A stretch of 9,002 bases of DNA from Lactobacillus sp. UBA5815 (GTDB lineage Bacteria > Bacillota > Bacilli > Lactobacillales > Lactobacillaceae), in NCBI GenBank assembly GCA_002417825.1, contig DICX01000019.1:1-9002 (forward strand), in the 5' to 3' direction. The notes beneath the pieces were generated by a model, which saw only the letters and a list, made by a program, of their open reading frames with translations, had not been told where the DNA came from and did no database searches. Shown here piece after piece: positions 1-6,226 of this stretch. The position numbers were made by a program, and so were the translations under genes. How positions within the stretch are numbered: position 1 is the stretch's first letter; the number at the start of each line of letters is the position of its first letter.

Positions 1-519
1 ATGAATGCTGGTGCTTATGGTGGCGAAATCAAGGACACTTTGACGCAAGTCCATGTTTTAACACGTGATGGACAATTCAAAACGTATGATCGAAAAGAAA
101 TGGCTTTTTCGTATCGTTACTCGTATGTCCAGAAGACAGATGATATTGTTCTTGATGCAACGTTTGCATTGAAACCAGATGATCGCTTGAAGATCGTGGA
201 TGATATGAACTATTTAAATGCATTGAGAGCTTACAAACAACCGTTGGATTATCCTTCTTGTGGCAGTGTCTTTAAACGACCCAAGGGGCATTATGTTGGA
301 CCAATGATCATTAAAGCTGGTCTTCAGGGAAAACGGATAGGGGATGCTGAAAATTCACTAAAGCATGCTGGCTTTATTGTCAATATGGGCCATGCAACTG
401 CCACGGATTACTTGGATTTGATTCATTTCATTCAAAAAACGATCAAGCAAAAATATCAAATCGATCTTCAAACTGAAGTTCGAATTATCGGTGAAGCGCC
501 AAACACAAAGAATGGATAG
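1..519 (+). CDS. murB: UDP-N-acetylenolpyruvoylglucosamine reductase MurB (5' end missing)
   Basis: MurB reduces UDP-GlcNAc-enolpyruvate to UDP-MurNAc with NADPH and bound FAD, the second committed step of peptidoglycan precursor synthesis in the cytoplasm. Only the last 172 residues are present; whole MurB is about 300. The opening ATG is an internal codon: MNAGAYGGE is the well-known middle of MurB, just after the FAD-binding part, so the gene begins left of the window. Visible motifs are SYRYS (37-41), GSVFKRP (88-94) with the serine (S89) known as the proton donor of the family, HAGFIVN (122-128), and TEVRIIGE (158-165) with the conserved C-terminal glutamate E159. The lack of an extra Tyr-loop insertion fits the type II MurB of Gram-positives. 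The gene ends in TAG 37 bp before potA with no terminator between, so the two may share a transcript. The family call is firm; the true start cannot be seen. Confidence 0.95.
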   Translation: MNAGAYGGEIKDTLTQVHVLTRDGQFKTYDRKEMAFSYRYSYVQKTDDIVLDATFALKPDDRLKIVDDMNYLNALRAYKQPLDYPSCGSVFKRPKGHYVGPMIIKAGLQGKRIGDAENSLKHAGFIVNMGHATATDYLDLIHFIQKTIKQKYQIDLQTEVRIIGEAPNTKNG

Positions 520-556
520 CAACCAAATTAATTTTTAAAAAAGGAATTTTAAGCCC

Positions 557-1660
557 ATGGATATTATCAAGTTAGAACATGTGACTAAACAGTATGATGA
601 TGGATTCATCGCGCTGAATGACATCAGCTTGACGATAGAGTCAGGAAAATTTTATTCACTTTTAGGACCATCTGGTTCAGGGAAAACAACCATTCTCCGT
701 ATCATGGCTGGGTTCAGTGAGCCCACTGAGGGAAAAGTTTATTTTGCTGGACAAGATATTACCGCACTTGATGCGAGCAAGCGACAAATCAATACGGTGT
801 TCCAAAATTATGCGCTTTTCCCGCATATGAATGTTTATGAGAATGTCGCTTTTGGACTTGAAATCAAGAAGCAAAAGAAGTCAAAGATACAGGCAGCGGT
901 TAAAGATGCGTTGCATATGGTTCAATTAGATGATTTTGCCAATCGGGAAATTTCAGAACTGAGCGGTGGTCAGCAACAAAGAGTCGCTATTGCTCGTGCA
1001 CTCGTGAATCAGCCGAAAGTTCTGCTTTTAGATGAATCGTTGTCTGCGTTAGACAAACATTTAAGAAAAGACATGCAATTTGAATTGCGTGCCATTCAGA
1101 AAAAACTTGGAATCACGTTTATTTTCGTGACTCATGATCAAGAAGAGGCATTGGCAATGAGTGACGAGATTTTTGTTTTGGACAAGGGAAAAATTCAGCA
1201 AAGTGGCAGTCCCGTTGACATTTATGATGAGCCTGTCAATGATTTTGTCGCGCGTTTTATCGGTGATTCCAATATTGTTTTGGGACGTATGGTACGTGAC
1301 TTTGAAGTTGAATTTGTGAATCGCCGCTTTGAATGTGCGGATGCCGGCATACCGGCTGGTGAAAAAGTGGAGATCGTGCTACGTCCAGAAGATTTGGACC
1401 TCGTGCGTCCTGAAGATGGCAAACTTGATGTGATTGTCCAGAGCCAGTTGTTTTTAGGCGACCATTATGAAATCAAAGCCAAAGATATGGATGACAACGA
1501 GTGGTTGATCCATTCGACGAATGCAACACAAGTCGGAAAAGAGGTTGGCGTCTTTTTTGATTCTGAAGATATTCACGTCATGCGATTTGGTGAATCAGAA
1601 GCAGACTTTGATAAGCGTCTTGAAACTTATGAAGGTGACGAAACAGGAGAAAAGCGATGA
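557..1660 (+). CDS. potA: spermidine/putrescine ABC transporter ATP-binding protein PotA
   Basis: This is the ATPase subunit that powers polyamine uptake through the PotB-PotC channel from the cytoplasmic face. The 367-residue protein has the full nucleotide-binding set: Walker A GPSGSGKTT (37-45), Q-loop FQNYALFP (82-89), signature LSGGQQQR (135-142), Walker B VLLLDE (155-160), D-loop SALD (163-166) and H-loop histidine H193 in VTHDQEEA. The stretch LLLDESLSALDKHLRK, with Ser where many sugar importers have Pro after DE, matches PotA as I recall it from E. coli. A C-terminal regulatory TOBE-type region follows at roughly 240-350. AAGGA at 541-545 lies 11 bases before the ATG, a slightly long spacing. 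The gene overlaps potB by 4 bp (ATGA), which suggests translational coupling. Spermidine versus putrescine preference cannot be read from this subunit. Confidence 0.97.
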   Translation: MDIIKLEHVTKQYDDGFIALNDISLTIESGKFYSLLGPSGSGKTTILRIMAGFSEPTEGKVYFAGQDITALDASKRQINTVFQNYALFPHMNVYENVAFGLEIKKQKKSKIQAAVKDALHMVQLDDFANREISELSGGQQQRVAIARALVNQPKVLLLDESLSALDKHLRKDMQFELRAIQKKLGITFIFVTHDQEEALAMSDEIFVLDKGKIQQSGSPVDIYDEPVNDFVARFIGDSNIVLGRMVRDFEVEFVNRRFECADAGIPAGEKVEIVLRPEDLDLVRPEDGKLDVIVQSQLFLGDHYEIKAKDMDDNEWLIHSTNATQVGKEVGVFFDSEDIHVMRFGESEADFDKRLETYEGDETGEKR

Positions 1661-2466
1661 AAAAAAACCGTCTCTTTTTTTTGCTGCCGTATAGTCTATG
1701 GATTTTGTTATTCGTGATTGCGCCAATGATCTTGATTGCTTTTGATGCATTTACTGGAAGCCACGGCGAATTCACTTGGAGTAATTTTGTGCAATTCTTT
1801 AGTGATACGACGTTTTTACGTATGACGTTGAATTCCTTTTGGTACGCATTCTTGATCACAGTGATCACCTTGTTGATCTCATATCCGATGGCTTATATTT
1901 TGAGTCATATGAAAAATCAACAGTTTTGGCTTTTATTAATCATTTTGCCTACTTGGATCAATTTGCTTTTAAAGGCATATGCGTTTATTGGTATCTTTGC
2001 AAGAGATGGATTGGTCAACCATTTCTTGAGTTTCTTTGGTATCGGACCAGCTAATATTCTATTCACAGATTTTGCATTTATTTTTGTGGCGACTTACATT
2101 GAAATTCCTTTTATGATATTGCCGATCTACAACGCAATTTGTGATATTGATCCGGCTTTGATCAATGCTGCTAGGGATTTAGGCGCTAGTAAATGGCAAG
2201 TCCTTGGCAAAATCATCTGGCCATTATCACGTTCAGGTGTTGAATCGGGAATTCAAGCCGTTTTTATCCCATCACTTTCTCTTTTCATGTTGACGCGTTT
2301 GATTGGCGGAAACCGTGTGATCACTTTAGGAACCGCAATAGAAGAATATTTCTTGACAACGATGAATTGGCATATGGGATCGACGATTGGCGTTGTTTTG
2401 ATTGTTTTGATGCTGATTGTCATGTTGACGACTAACCGCAAACGTCATCATCAGGAGGTCAGATAA
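1657..2466 (+). CDS. potB: spermidine/putrescine ABC transporter permease PotB
   Basis: This is one of the two membrane subunits forming the polyamine channel. The 269-residue protein shows about six hydrophobic segments (near 7-28, 60-84, 91-113, 136-158, 194-216 and 240-257). It carries the EAA loop that docks on the ATPase: NAARDLGASKWQVLGKIIWP at about 170-189, between segments four and five. The length is usual for the binding-protein-dependent permease family. The start is the ATG that overlaps the potA stop by 4 bp, with AGGAGA at 1645-1650 six bases upstream. The start codon is followed by eight A and then, after seven bases, by eight T, giving a perfect A:T inverted repeat inside codons 2-9. 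The PotB rather than PotC assignment rests on gene order and on PotC-like features in the next gene. Confidence 0.95.
   Translation: MKKNRLFFLLPYSLWILLFVIAPMILIAFDAFTGSHGEFTWSNFVQFFSDTTFLRMTLNSFWYAFLITVITLLISYPMAYILSHMKNQQFWLLLIILPTWINLLLKAYAFIGIFARDGLVNHFLSFFGIGPANILFTDFAFIFVATYIEIPFMILPIYNAICDIDPALINAARDLGASKWQVLGKIIWPLSRSGVESGIQAVFIPSLSLFMLTRLIGGNRVITLGTAIEEYFLTTMNWHMGSTIGVVLIVLMLIVMLTTNRKRHHQEVR
2453..2459 (+). promoter_or_regulatory. ribosome binding site of potC (AGGAGGT)
   Basis: This is a full-length match to the anti-Shine-Dalgarno core, ending six bases before the potC ATG at 2466. It lies inside the last codons of potB and fixes the potC start at the TAATG stop/start junction. It is the strongest such site in the pot genes, so PotC need not depend wholly on coupling to potB translation. 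Confidence 0.85.
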
Positions 2467-3269
2467 TGAAAAAAAAGCATTTCGTGTGGTCGCGCCTTTA
2501 TATGGCGATTGTTTTGTTCATGATGTATCTGCCAATTTTCTATTTAATTTTTTATTCTTTTTCAAGCGGCAAGAATATGAGCCGCTTTCGACACTTTACC
2601 TGGGCACATTATGTAACATTGTTTCATGATGATCGTCTTTTAGCGATTTTTATTGAAACAATCATGCTGGCTCTGTTATCAAGTTTAGTTGCGACTTTAA
2701 TCGGAACGTTTGGTGCCATTGCCATAGATCAGGCAAAATCGAAAAAATTCAAAGGGATACTGTTGGCTTTGAACAACATTTTGATGGTCTCTCCGGATGT
2801 CATCATCGGTGCGAGTTTTTTGATCTTTTTTACGGCGCTAGGGATTAGTTTAGGATTTGGCTCCGTTTTGTTGAGTCATATTGCCTTTTCCATTCCTGTT
2901 GTGGTTTTAATGGTCTTGCCCCGTTTGAAAGAAATGGATCGGTCATTGATCGATGCCGCTCAAGATTTGGGTGCGAATCAATTTGATGTTTTTAGCAAAA
3001 TCTTGTTGCCTGTCATTACGCCGGGAATCTTGTCAGGATTTTTTATGGCATTTACATATTCTCTTGATGATTTTGCAGTGACCTTTTTTGTAACAGGGAA
3101 CGGTTTTTCAACACTATCGGTTGAAATCTATTCCCGTGCACGACAAGGTATCGATTTGGAAATAAACGCCCTGAGTGCTTTAATGTTTGTTTTTGTACTT
3201 GCACTTGTTTTTGTCTATTATTTGATTGAAAAACGTCGGCGATTCAAAAAAGCGCCAAAGCGAGGATAG
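2466..3269 (+). CDS. potC: spermidine/putrescine ABC transporter permease PotC
   Basis: This is the second channel subunit of the polyamine importer. The 267-residue protein has about six hydrophobic segments (near 12-32, 60-85, 99-124, 132-152, 186-208 and 234-253). Its EAA coupling loop is DAAQDLGANQFDVFSKILLP at about 163-182. The SLDDFAVTFFVTG stretch (199-211) is typical of the PotC branch, where E. coli has a similar S-[FL]-D-D motif. A basic tail (KRRRFKKAPKR) follows the last membrane segment and should be cytoplasmic. The start overlaps the potB stop by one base (TAATG) and has an excellent ribosome site. Codons 2-4 are an A8 run followed by G, forming the heptamer A AAA AAG in frame. 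potD begins three bases after the stop. Confidence 0.95.
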   Translation: MKKKHFVWSRLYMAIVLFMMYLPIFYLIFYSFSSGKNMSRFRHFTWAHYVTLFHDDRLLAIFIETIMLALLSSLVATLIGTFGAIAIDQAKSKKFKGILLALNNILMVSPDVIIGASFLIFFTALGISLGFGSVLLSHIAFSIPVVVLMVLPRLKEMDRSLIDAAQDLGANQFDVFSKILLPVITPGILSGFFMAFTYSLDDFAVTFFVTGNGFSTLSVEIYSRARQGIDLEINALSALMFVFVLALVFVYYLIEKRRRFKKAPKRG

Positions 3270-3272
3270 ACG

Positions 3273-4346
3273 ATGAAAAAAATACTATGGAGTGCTTTCA
3301 CGATTTTGCTGATTTGTTTTGGTCTTAACTTGACCGCAAAAAAATTAGACGGCAACGTGAGTGCCAATTCGAAAAGGACATTGATCATCTATAATTGGGG
3401 AGACTACATCAAACCGTCGCTTTTGACAAAATTTGAAAAGCAAACTGGATACCATGTGATCTATGAAACGTTCGATTCGAACGAAGCGATGTACACCAAA
3501 ATTCAACAAGGTGGTACCAATTATGATTTAGCAGTTCCTTCAGATTATATGATTTCAAAGCTTAGAAAAGCACACTTGCTCGATCGATTAGATCGGCGTC
3601 GTCTCAAGAACTTTAAAAATATCGATCCTATTTTCTTGCATCAATCGTTTGATCCTAAAAATAATTATTCAGTTCCCTATTTTTGGGGAACGTTGGGAAT
3701 CATTTATAACGATAAATTTGTAAAGGCAAGTGAGATTCAGCATTGGAACGATCTTTGGTCGCCCAAGTTTCGACATAATATCCTTTTAGTCGATTCTGCA
3801 CGTGACATCATGGGATTATCACTGGTTTCACTGGGCGATTCGATGAATACAACAAATAGTTTGGATTTAAAGCTAGCTAAGACGAAGCTGGACGAACTAG
3901 GGCCTAACATTAAAGCAATCGTTTCAGATGAACTCAAGATGTATATGATTCAAAATGATGCTGCAATTGGTGTCAGCTGGTCTGGCGAAGCTCGGGAAAT
4001 GTTGGACAGCAATTCGCATCTGCATTATGTCGTGCCTAAGGAGGGTTCAAATCTTTGGTTCGATAATTTTGTTATTCCTAAAACGGCTCGCCACAAAAAA
4101 GCTGCTTATGCTTTTCTTGATTTTATGCTGGAGCCTAAAAATGCGGCTGAGAATGCAGCTTATATTGGTTATGCAACGCCAAATCGTGCAGCTAAAAAGC
4201 TGTTACCTGCGTCACTTCGGAATGATCGCCAGTTTTATCCGAATCAAAGTGCCATGAAACATTTACAAGTTTATCGTGATTTAGGACCCTCTAAAGTTCA
4301 AGAATATAATGATTTATTTTTGGAATTTAAGATGTATGCCCATTAA
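3273..4346 (+). CDS. potD: spermidine/putrescine-binding protein PotD
   Basis: This is the extracytoplasmic polyamine receptor that delivers substrate to PotB-PotC. The 357 residues start with a short basic N-terminus and a hydrophobic stretch (about 4-20). By family comparison the ligand pocket includes W42, D44 and Y45 in YNWGDYI, S90 and Y92 in PSDYM, the DSARD segment (174-178), W236 in VSWSGEA, W262 and D264 in LWFDN, and Y300 in IGYATPN. These line up with the tryptophan, tyrosine and aspartate contacts known from E. coli PotD. I see no proper lipobox: the only cysteine near the N-terminus (C15) is preceded by I14 and sits inside the hydrophobic core. The protein is therefore probably anchored by an uncleaved signal, or cleaved near VSA (29-31). 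The ribosome site CGAGGA is at 3261-3266. It is the last gene of the pot group. Confidence 0.95.
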   Translation: MKKILWSAFTILLICFGLNLTAKKLDGNVSANSKRTLIIYNWGDYIKPSLLTKFEKQTGYHVIYETFDSNEAMYTKIQQGGTNYDLAVPSDYMISKLRKAHLLDRLDRRRLKNFKNIDPIFLHQSFDPKNNYSVPYFWGTLGIIYNDKFVKASEIQHWNDLWSPKFRHNILLVDSARDIMGLSLVSLGDSMNTTNSLDLKLAKTKLDELGPNIKAIVSDELKMYMIQNDAAIGVSWSGEAREMLDSNSHLHYVVPKEGSNLWFDNFVIPKTARHKKAAYAFLDFMLEPKNAAENAAYIGYATPNRAAKKLLPASLRNDRQFYPNQSAMKHLQVYRDLGPSKVQEYNDLFLEFKMYAH

Positions 4347-4362
4347 ATGCATCAAATTTCGG

Positions 4363-4368
4363 TATAAT
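4363..4368 (+). promoter_or_regulatory. possible internal promoter (-10 box TATAAT) before cdaA
   Basis: A perfect TATAAT lies in the 45-bp gap between potD and cdaA. The region 16-18 bp upstream (around 4339-4346, CCATTA-like) is a poor -35 match and there is no extended-10 TG. A transcript starting here would begin near 4375 with a leader of under 20 bases. That would let cdaA-cdaR-glmM be expressed without the pot genes. The weak -35 keeps this tentative. Confidence 0.45.
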
Positions 4369-4380
4369 AGAAGACAAGAT

Positions 4381-4386
4381 AGGAGG
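4381..4386 (+). promoter_or_regulatory. ribosome binding site of cdaA (AGGAGG)
   Basis: A perfect AGGAGG ends five bases before the ATG at 4392. It is independent of potD, whose stop is at 4344-4346, so cdaA is translated from its own site rather than by coupling. Confidence 0.85.
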
Positions 4387-4391
4387 GACTC

Positions 4392-5234
4392 ATGACTATT
4401 AATTTTGCCAATTTAATCACCTGGCAGAATCTGATGAACATTCTTGATATTTTGATTGTCTGGTACATCATTTATCGTTTGATCATTTTGATTAAAGGGA
4501 CGAAAGCCGTTCAGCTTGCAAAGGGAATCATTTTAATCGTCCTCGTCAGGTTAGTGGCTGGCTGGCTCAAACTTCATACACTCACTTATTTCGTCGATCA
4601 AGTTCTTTCTTGGGCAGTCATTGGGGTCATCGTCATTTTTCAGCCGGAAATTCGGCGGGGATTGGAACGCTTGGGCCGTACACAACTTTTTGGCGGACGG
4701 GAAAGTTTGGCCAAAAAACAATCTGAAAAATTTGTTGATGAACTGGATAAAGCGATTCAATATATGTCTAAACGGCGTATTGGTGCATTGATCACGATCC
4801 AGCAAAACACAGGCTTGGAAGACTATATTGAAACAGGTATTCCGTTGGATGCTGAAGTTACTGGTGAACTGCTGATCAATATCTTTATTCCCAACACACC
4901 GCTTCATGATGGTGCAGTCATTATTCGTGATGGGCGTATTGCCGTTGCTGCAGCTTATTTGCCGTTATCAGACAGTAATGCCATTCCTAAGAAATTGGGA
5001 ACACGCCATCGTGCTGCAGTTGGAATTTCTGAGGTTACAGATGCATTGACTATCGTCGTTTCAGAAGAAACAGGCGGCGTCACGTTGACGCGAAATTCAC
5101 AACTCATGTTAGACATGACGCGTGATGAGTATCTTAAATATCTGCGCGCGCAATTTGTACCTAAGAATGACAAACAGCGCAATCCTTGGCAACGTGTTTT
5201 TGACCATCTGTGGAAATGGGGGGCCAACAAGTGA
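4392..5234 (+). CDS. cdaA: diadenylate cyclase CdaA (c-di-AMP synthase)
   Basis: CdaA joins two ATP into cyclic di-AMP, the second messenger that controls potassium and osmolyte transport and cell-wall balance in Firmicutes. The 280-residue protein has the family layout: three N-terminal membrane segments (near 14-34, 40-57 and 67-84), a linker, then a cytoplasmic DAC domain (about 95-255). Both signature motifs are intact: DGA in LHDGAVII (173-175) and RHR in GTRHRAAVG (205-207). GGV in EETGGVTLT (228-230) is also typical. Length and topology match CdaA (formerly YbbP/DacA), not the soluble DisA or CdaS forms. It overlaps the next gene, its regulator cdaR, by 4 bp (GTGA). In studied Firmicutes CdaR and GlmM, both encoded just downstream, contact CdaA and tune its activity. 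Confidence 0.97.
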   Translation: MTINFANLITWQNLMNILDILIVWYIIYRLIILIKGTKAVQLAKGIILIVLVRLVAGWLKLHTLTYFVDQVLSWAVIGVIVIFQPEIRRGLERLGRTQLFGGRESLAKKQSEKFVDELDKAIQYMSKRRIGALITIQQNTGLEDYIETGIPLDAEVTGELLINIFIPNTPLHDGAVIIRDGRIAVAAAYLPLSDSNAIPKKLGTRHRAAVGISEVTDALTIVVSEETGGVTLTRNSQLMLDMTRDEYLKYLRAQFVPKNDKQRNPWQRVFDHLWKWGANK

Positions 5235-6199
5235 GACGCTTTTTTGATCAACTATGGTTTTACAAAATCATCGCATTGCTTTGTGCCATCTTATTAGCGA
5301 TTTATACGAATTCATATCAAACAGGATTCGTGACGCAAGGAGATACTTCTAAAACAGAACAAACGGCTACGATGAACCAAACGGTGAAGGTACCACTGCA
5401 AGTTTCAATGGATACAAATAAATATTTTGTAACGGGATACCCCGCTAAAGTGGGATTGACTTTAGATGGGCCAAGCGCTTTGGTCACGTCGACGATCAAT
5501 ACACAAAATTTTAGAGCTTATATTGATTTAACCAAACTTAAAGTAGGCCGTCATTGGATCAATGTCAGGTTATCAGGGCTTAGCAACCAACTGACGGCGA
5601 CCGTAAAACCTAAAAAAGTTTTGGTCGACATTCAAAAACGAAAATCACGTTCAATGCCCGTACAAGTAGCGTATAATAAGGCTGCTGTTGCCGATGGCTA
5701 TGAAGTGAAGTCGCCTGTCGTCTCTCCGAGTGTCGTCAACGTTACAGGTGCATTGAGTGAAGTTAATGCGATTTCTAGGGTCGTTGCCCACGTTCCACTA
5801 AATAAAGACACAGATAAGACGATTAACATGTCAGTCATGCTGGTTGCATTGGATCGACATGGCCGCCAGCTCAATGTCGTGATTGAGCCGACAACGACAC
5901 AAGTTAAATTGCCGATTATGCTGCCTTCTAAATTAGTCAAAGTCAAAATTAATTCCTTCAATGAGCAGTCAGGGTATGTTTATTCATTAACGGCTCAGAG
6001 CAGCAAAGTTCGCATCTATGGTGCTGCACAAATTTTGAAAGACTTGAATTCGGTGACGGCAAACGTTAATCTAAAAAATGTCAAAGCGGATACGACTCGA
6101 AAGGTTATCCTCAGATTGCCTAAAGGCGTTTCAAAGGCTTCTCCGATGGAGATTAGCATTAAGATAGCGGTATCGGCTAGTTCAAGCAGCAAAAATTAA
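5231..6199 (+). CDS. cdaR: CdaA regulatory protein CdaR (YbbR-domain protein)
   Basis: CdaR is a membrane-anchored extracytoplasmic partner of CdaA. From the chosen start it has 322 residues: a short basic N-terminus, one membrane segment (about 12-27), then three YbbR repeats (roughly 52-135, 141-226 and 232-316). The repeat core is visible three times: LDGPSALVTSTI (78-89), VTGALSEVNAI (171-181) and IYGAAQILKDL (262-272), each followed by a V-x-[AV]-x-[VI]-[DPN]-L strand. A serine-rich tail ends the protein. I chose GTG at 5231 because it forms the GTGA overlap with the cdaA stop, has G6 (5218-5223) seven bases upstream that can pair with the anti-SD including wobbles, and gives VRRFFDQLWFYK, which looks like a usual CdaR N-terminus. 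GTG at 5210 and ATG at 5216 are in frame but lack a ribosome site. Confidence 0.92.
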   Translation: MRRFFDQLWFYKIIALLCAILLAIYTNSYQTGFVTQGDTSKTEQTATMNQTVKVPLQVSMDTNKYFVTGYPAKVGLTLDGPSALVTSTINTQNFRAYIDLTKLKVGRHWINVRLSGLSNQLTATVKPKKVLVDIQKRKSRSMPVQVAYNKAAVADGYEVKSPVVSPSVVNVTGALSEVNAISRVVAHVPLNKDTDKTINMSVMLVALDRHGRQLNVVIEPTTTQVKLPIMLPSKLVKVKINSFNEQSGYVYSLTAQSSKVRIYGAAQILKDLNSVTANVNLKNVKADTTRKVILRLPKGVSKASPMEISIKIAVSASSSSKN

Positions 6200-6210
6200 A
6201 CAGAAATTGA

Positions 6211-6217
6211 AGAAAGG
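6211..6217 (+). promoter_or_regulatory. ribosome binding site deciding the glmM start (AGAAAGG)
   Basis: This purine run ends nine bases before ATG 6227 and directly abuts a TTG at 6218. The TTG could be read as a longer start (adding Met-Phe-Ile), but it is far too close to the site. The ATG gives MLKYFGTDGVRG, the normal GlmM beginning, so 6227 is preferred. Confidence 0.75.
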
Positions 6218-6226
6218 TTGTTCATC

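Noticed and set aside
1..3. ATG at the first base as the true start of murB
   Set aside because: The sequence MNAGAYGGE is an internal MurB motif, and the FAD-binding N-terminal part of about 130 residues is missing because of the window edge.
3955..4257. A 100-residue open frame inside potD, and similar frames on both strands inside the other genes
   Set aside because: They lie fully within well-recognised genes, have no ribosome sites or family motifs, and read as frame shadows.
4331..4353. Hairpin at the end of potD acting as a terminator
   Set aside because: Only four or five bases pair (GATG/CATC or ATGC/GCAT) and no T-run follows.
4347..4391. c-di-AMP riboswitch (ydaO type) before cdaA or the pot genes
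   Set aside because: The gaps of 37-45 bp are much too short for this riboswitch and carry no matching structure.
6218..6226. TTG start giving GlmM three extra N-terminal residues
   Set aside because: The ribosome site ends at 6217, directly against the TTG. ATG 6227 has proper spacing and gives the standard MLKYFGTDGVRG start.
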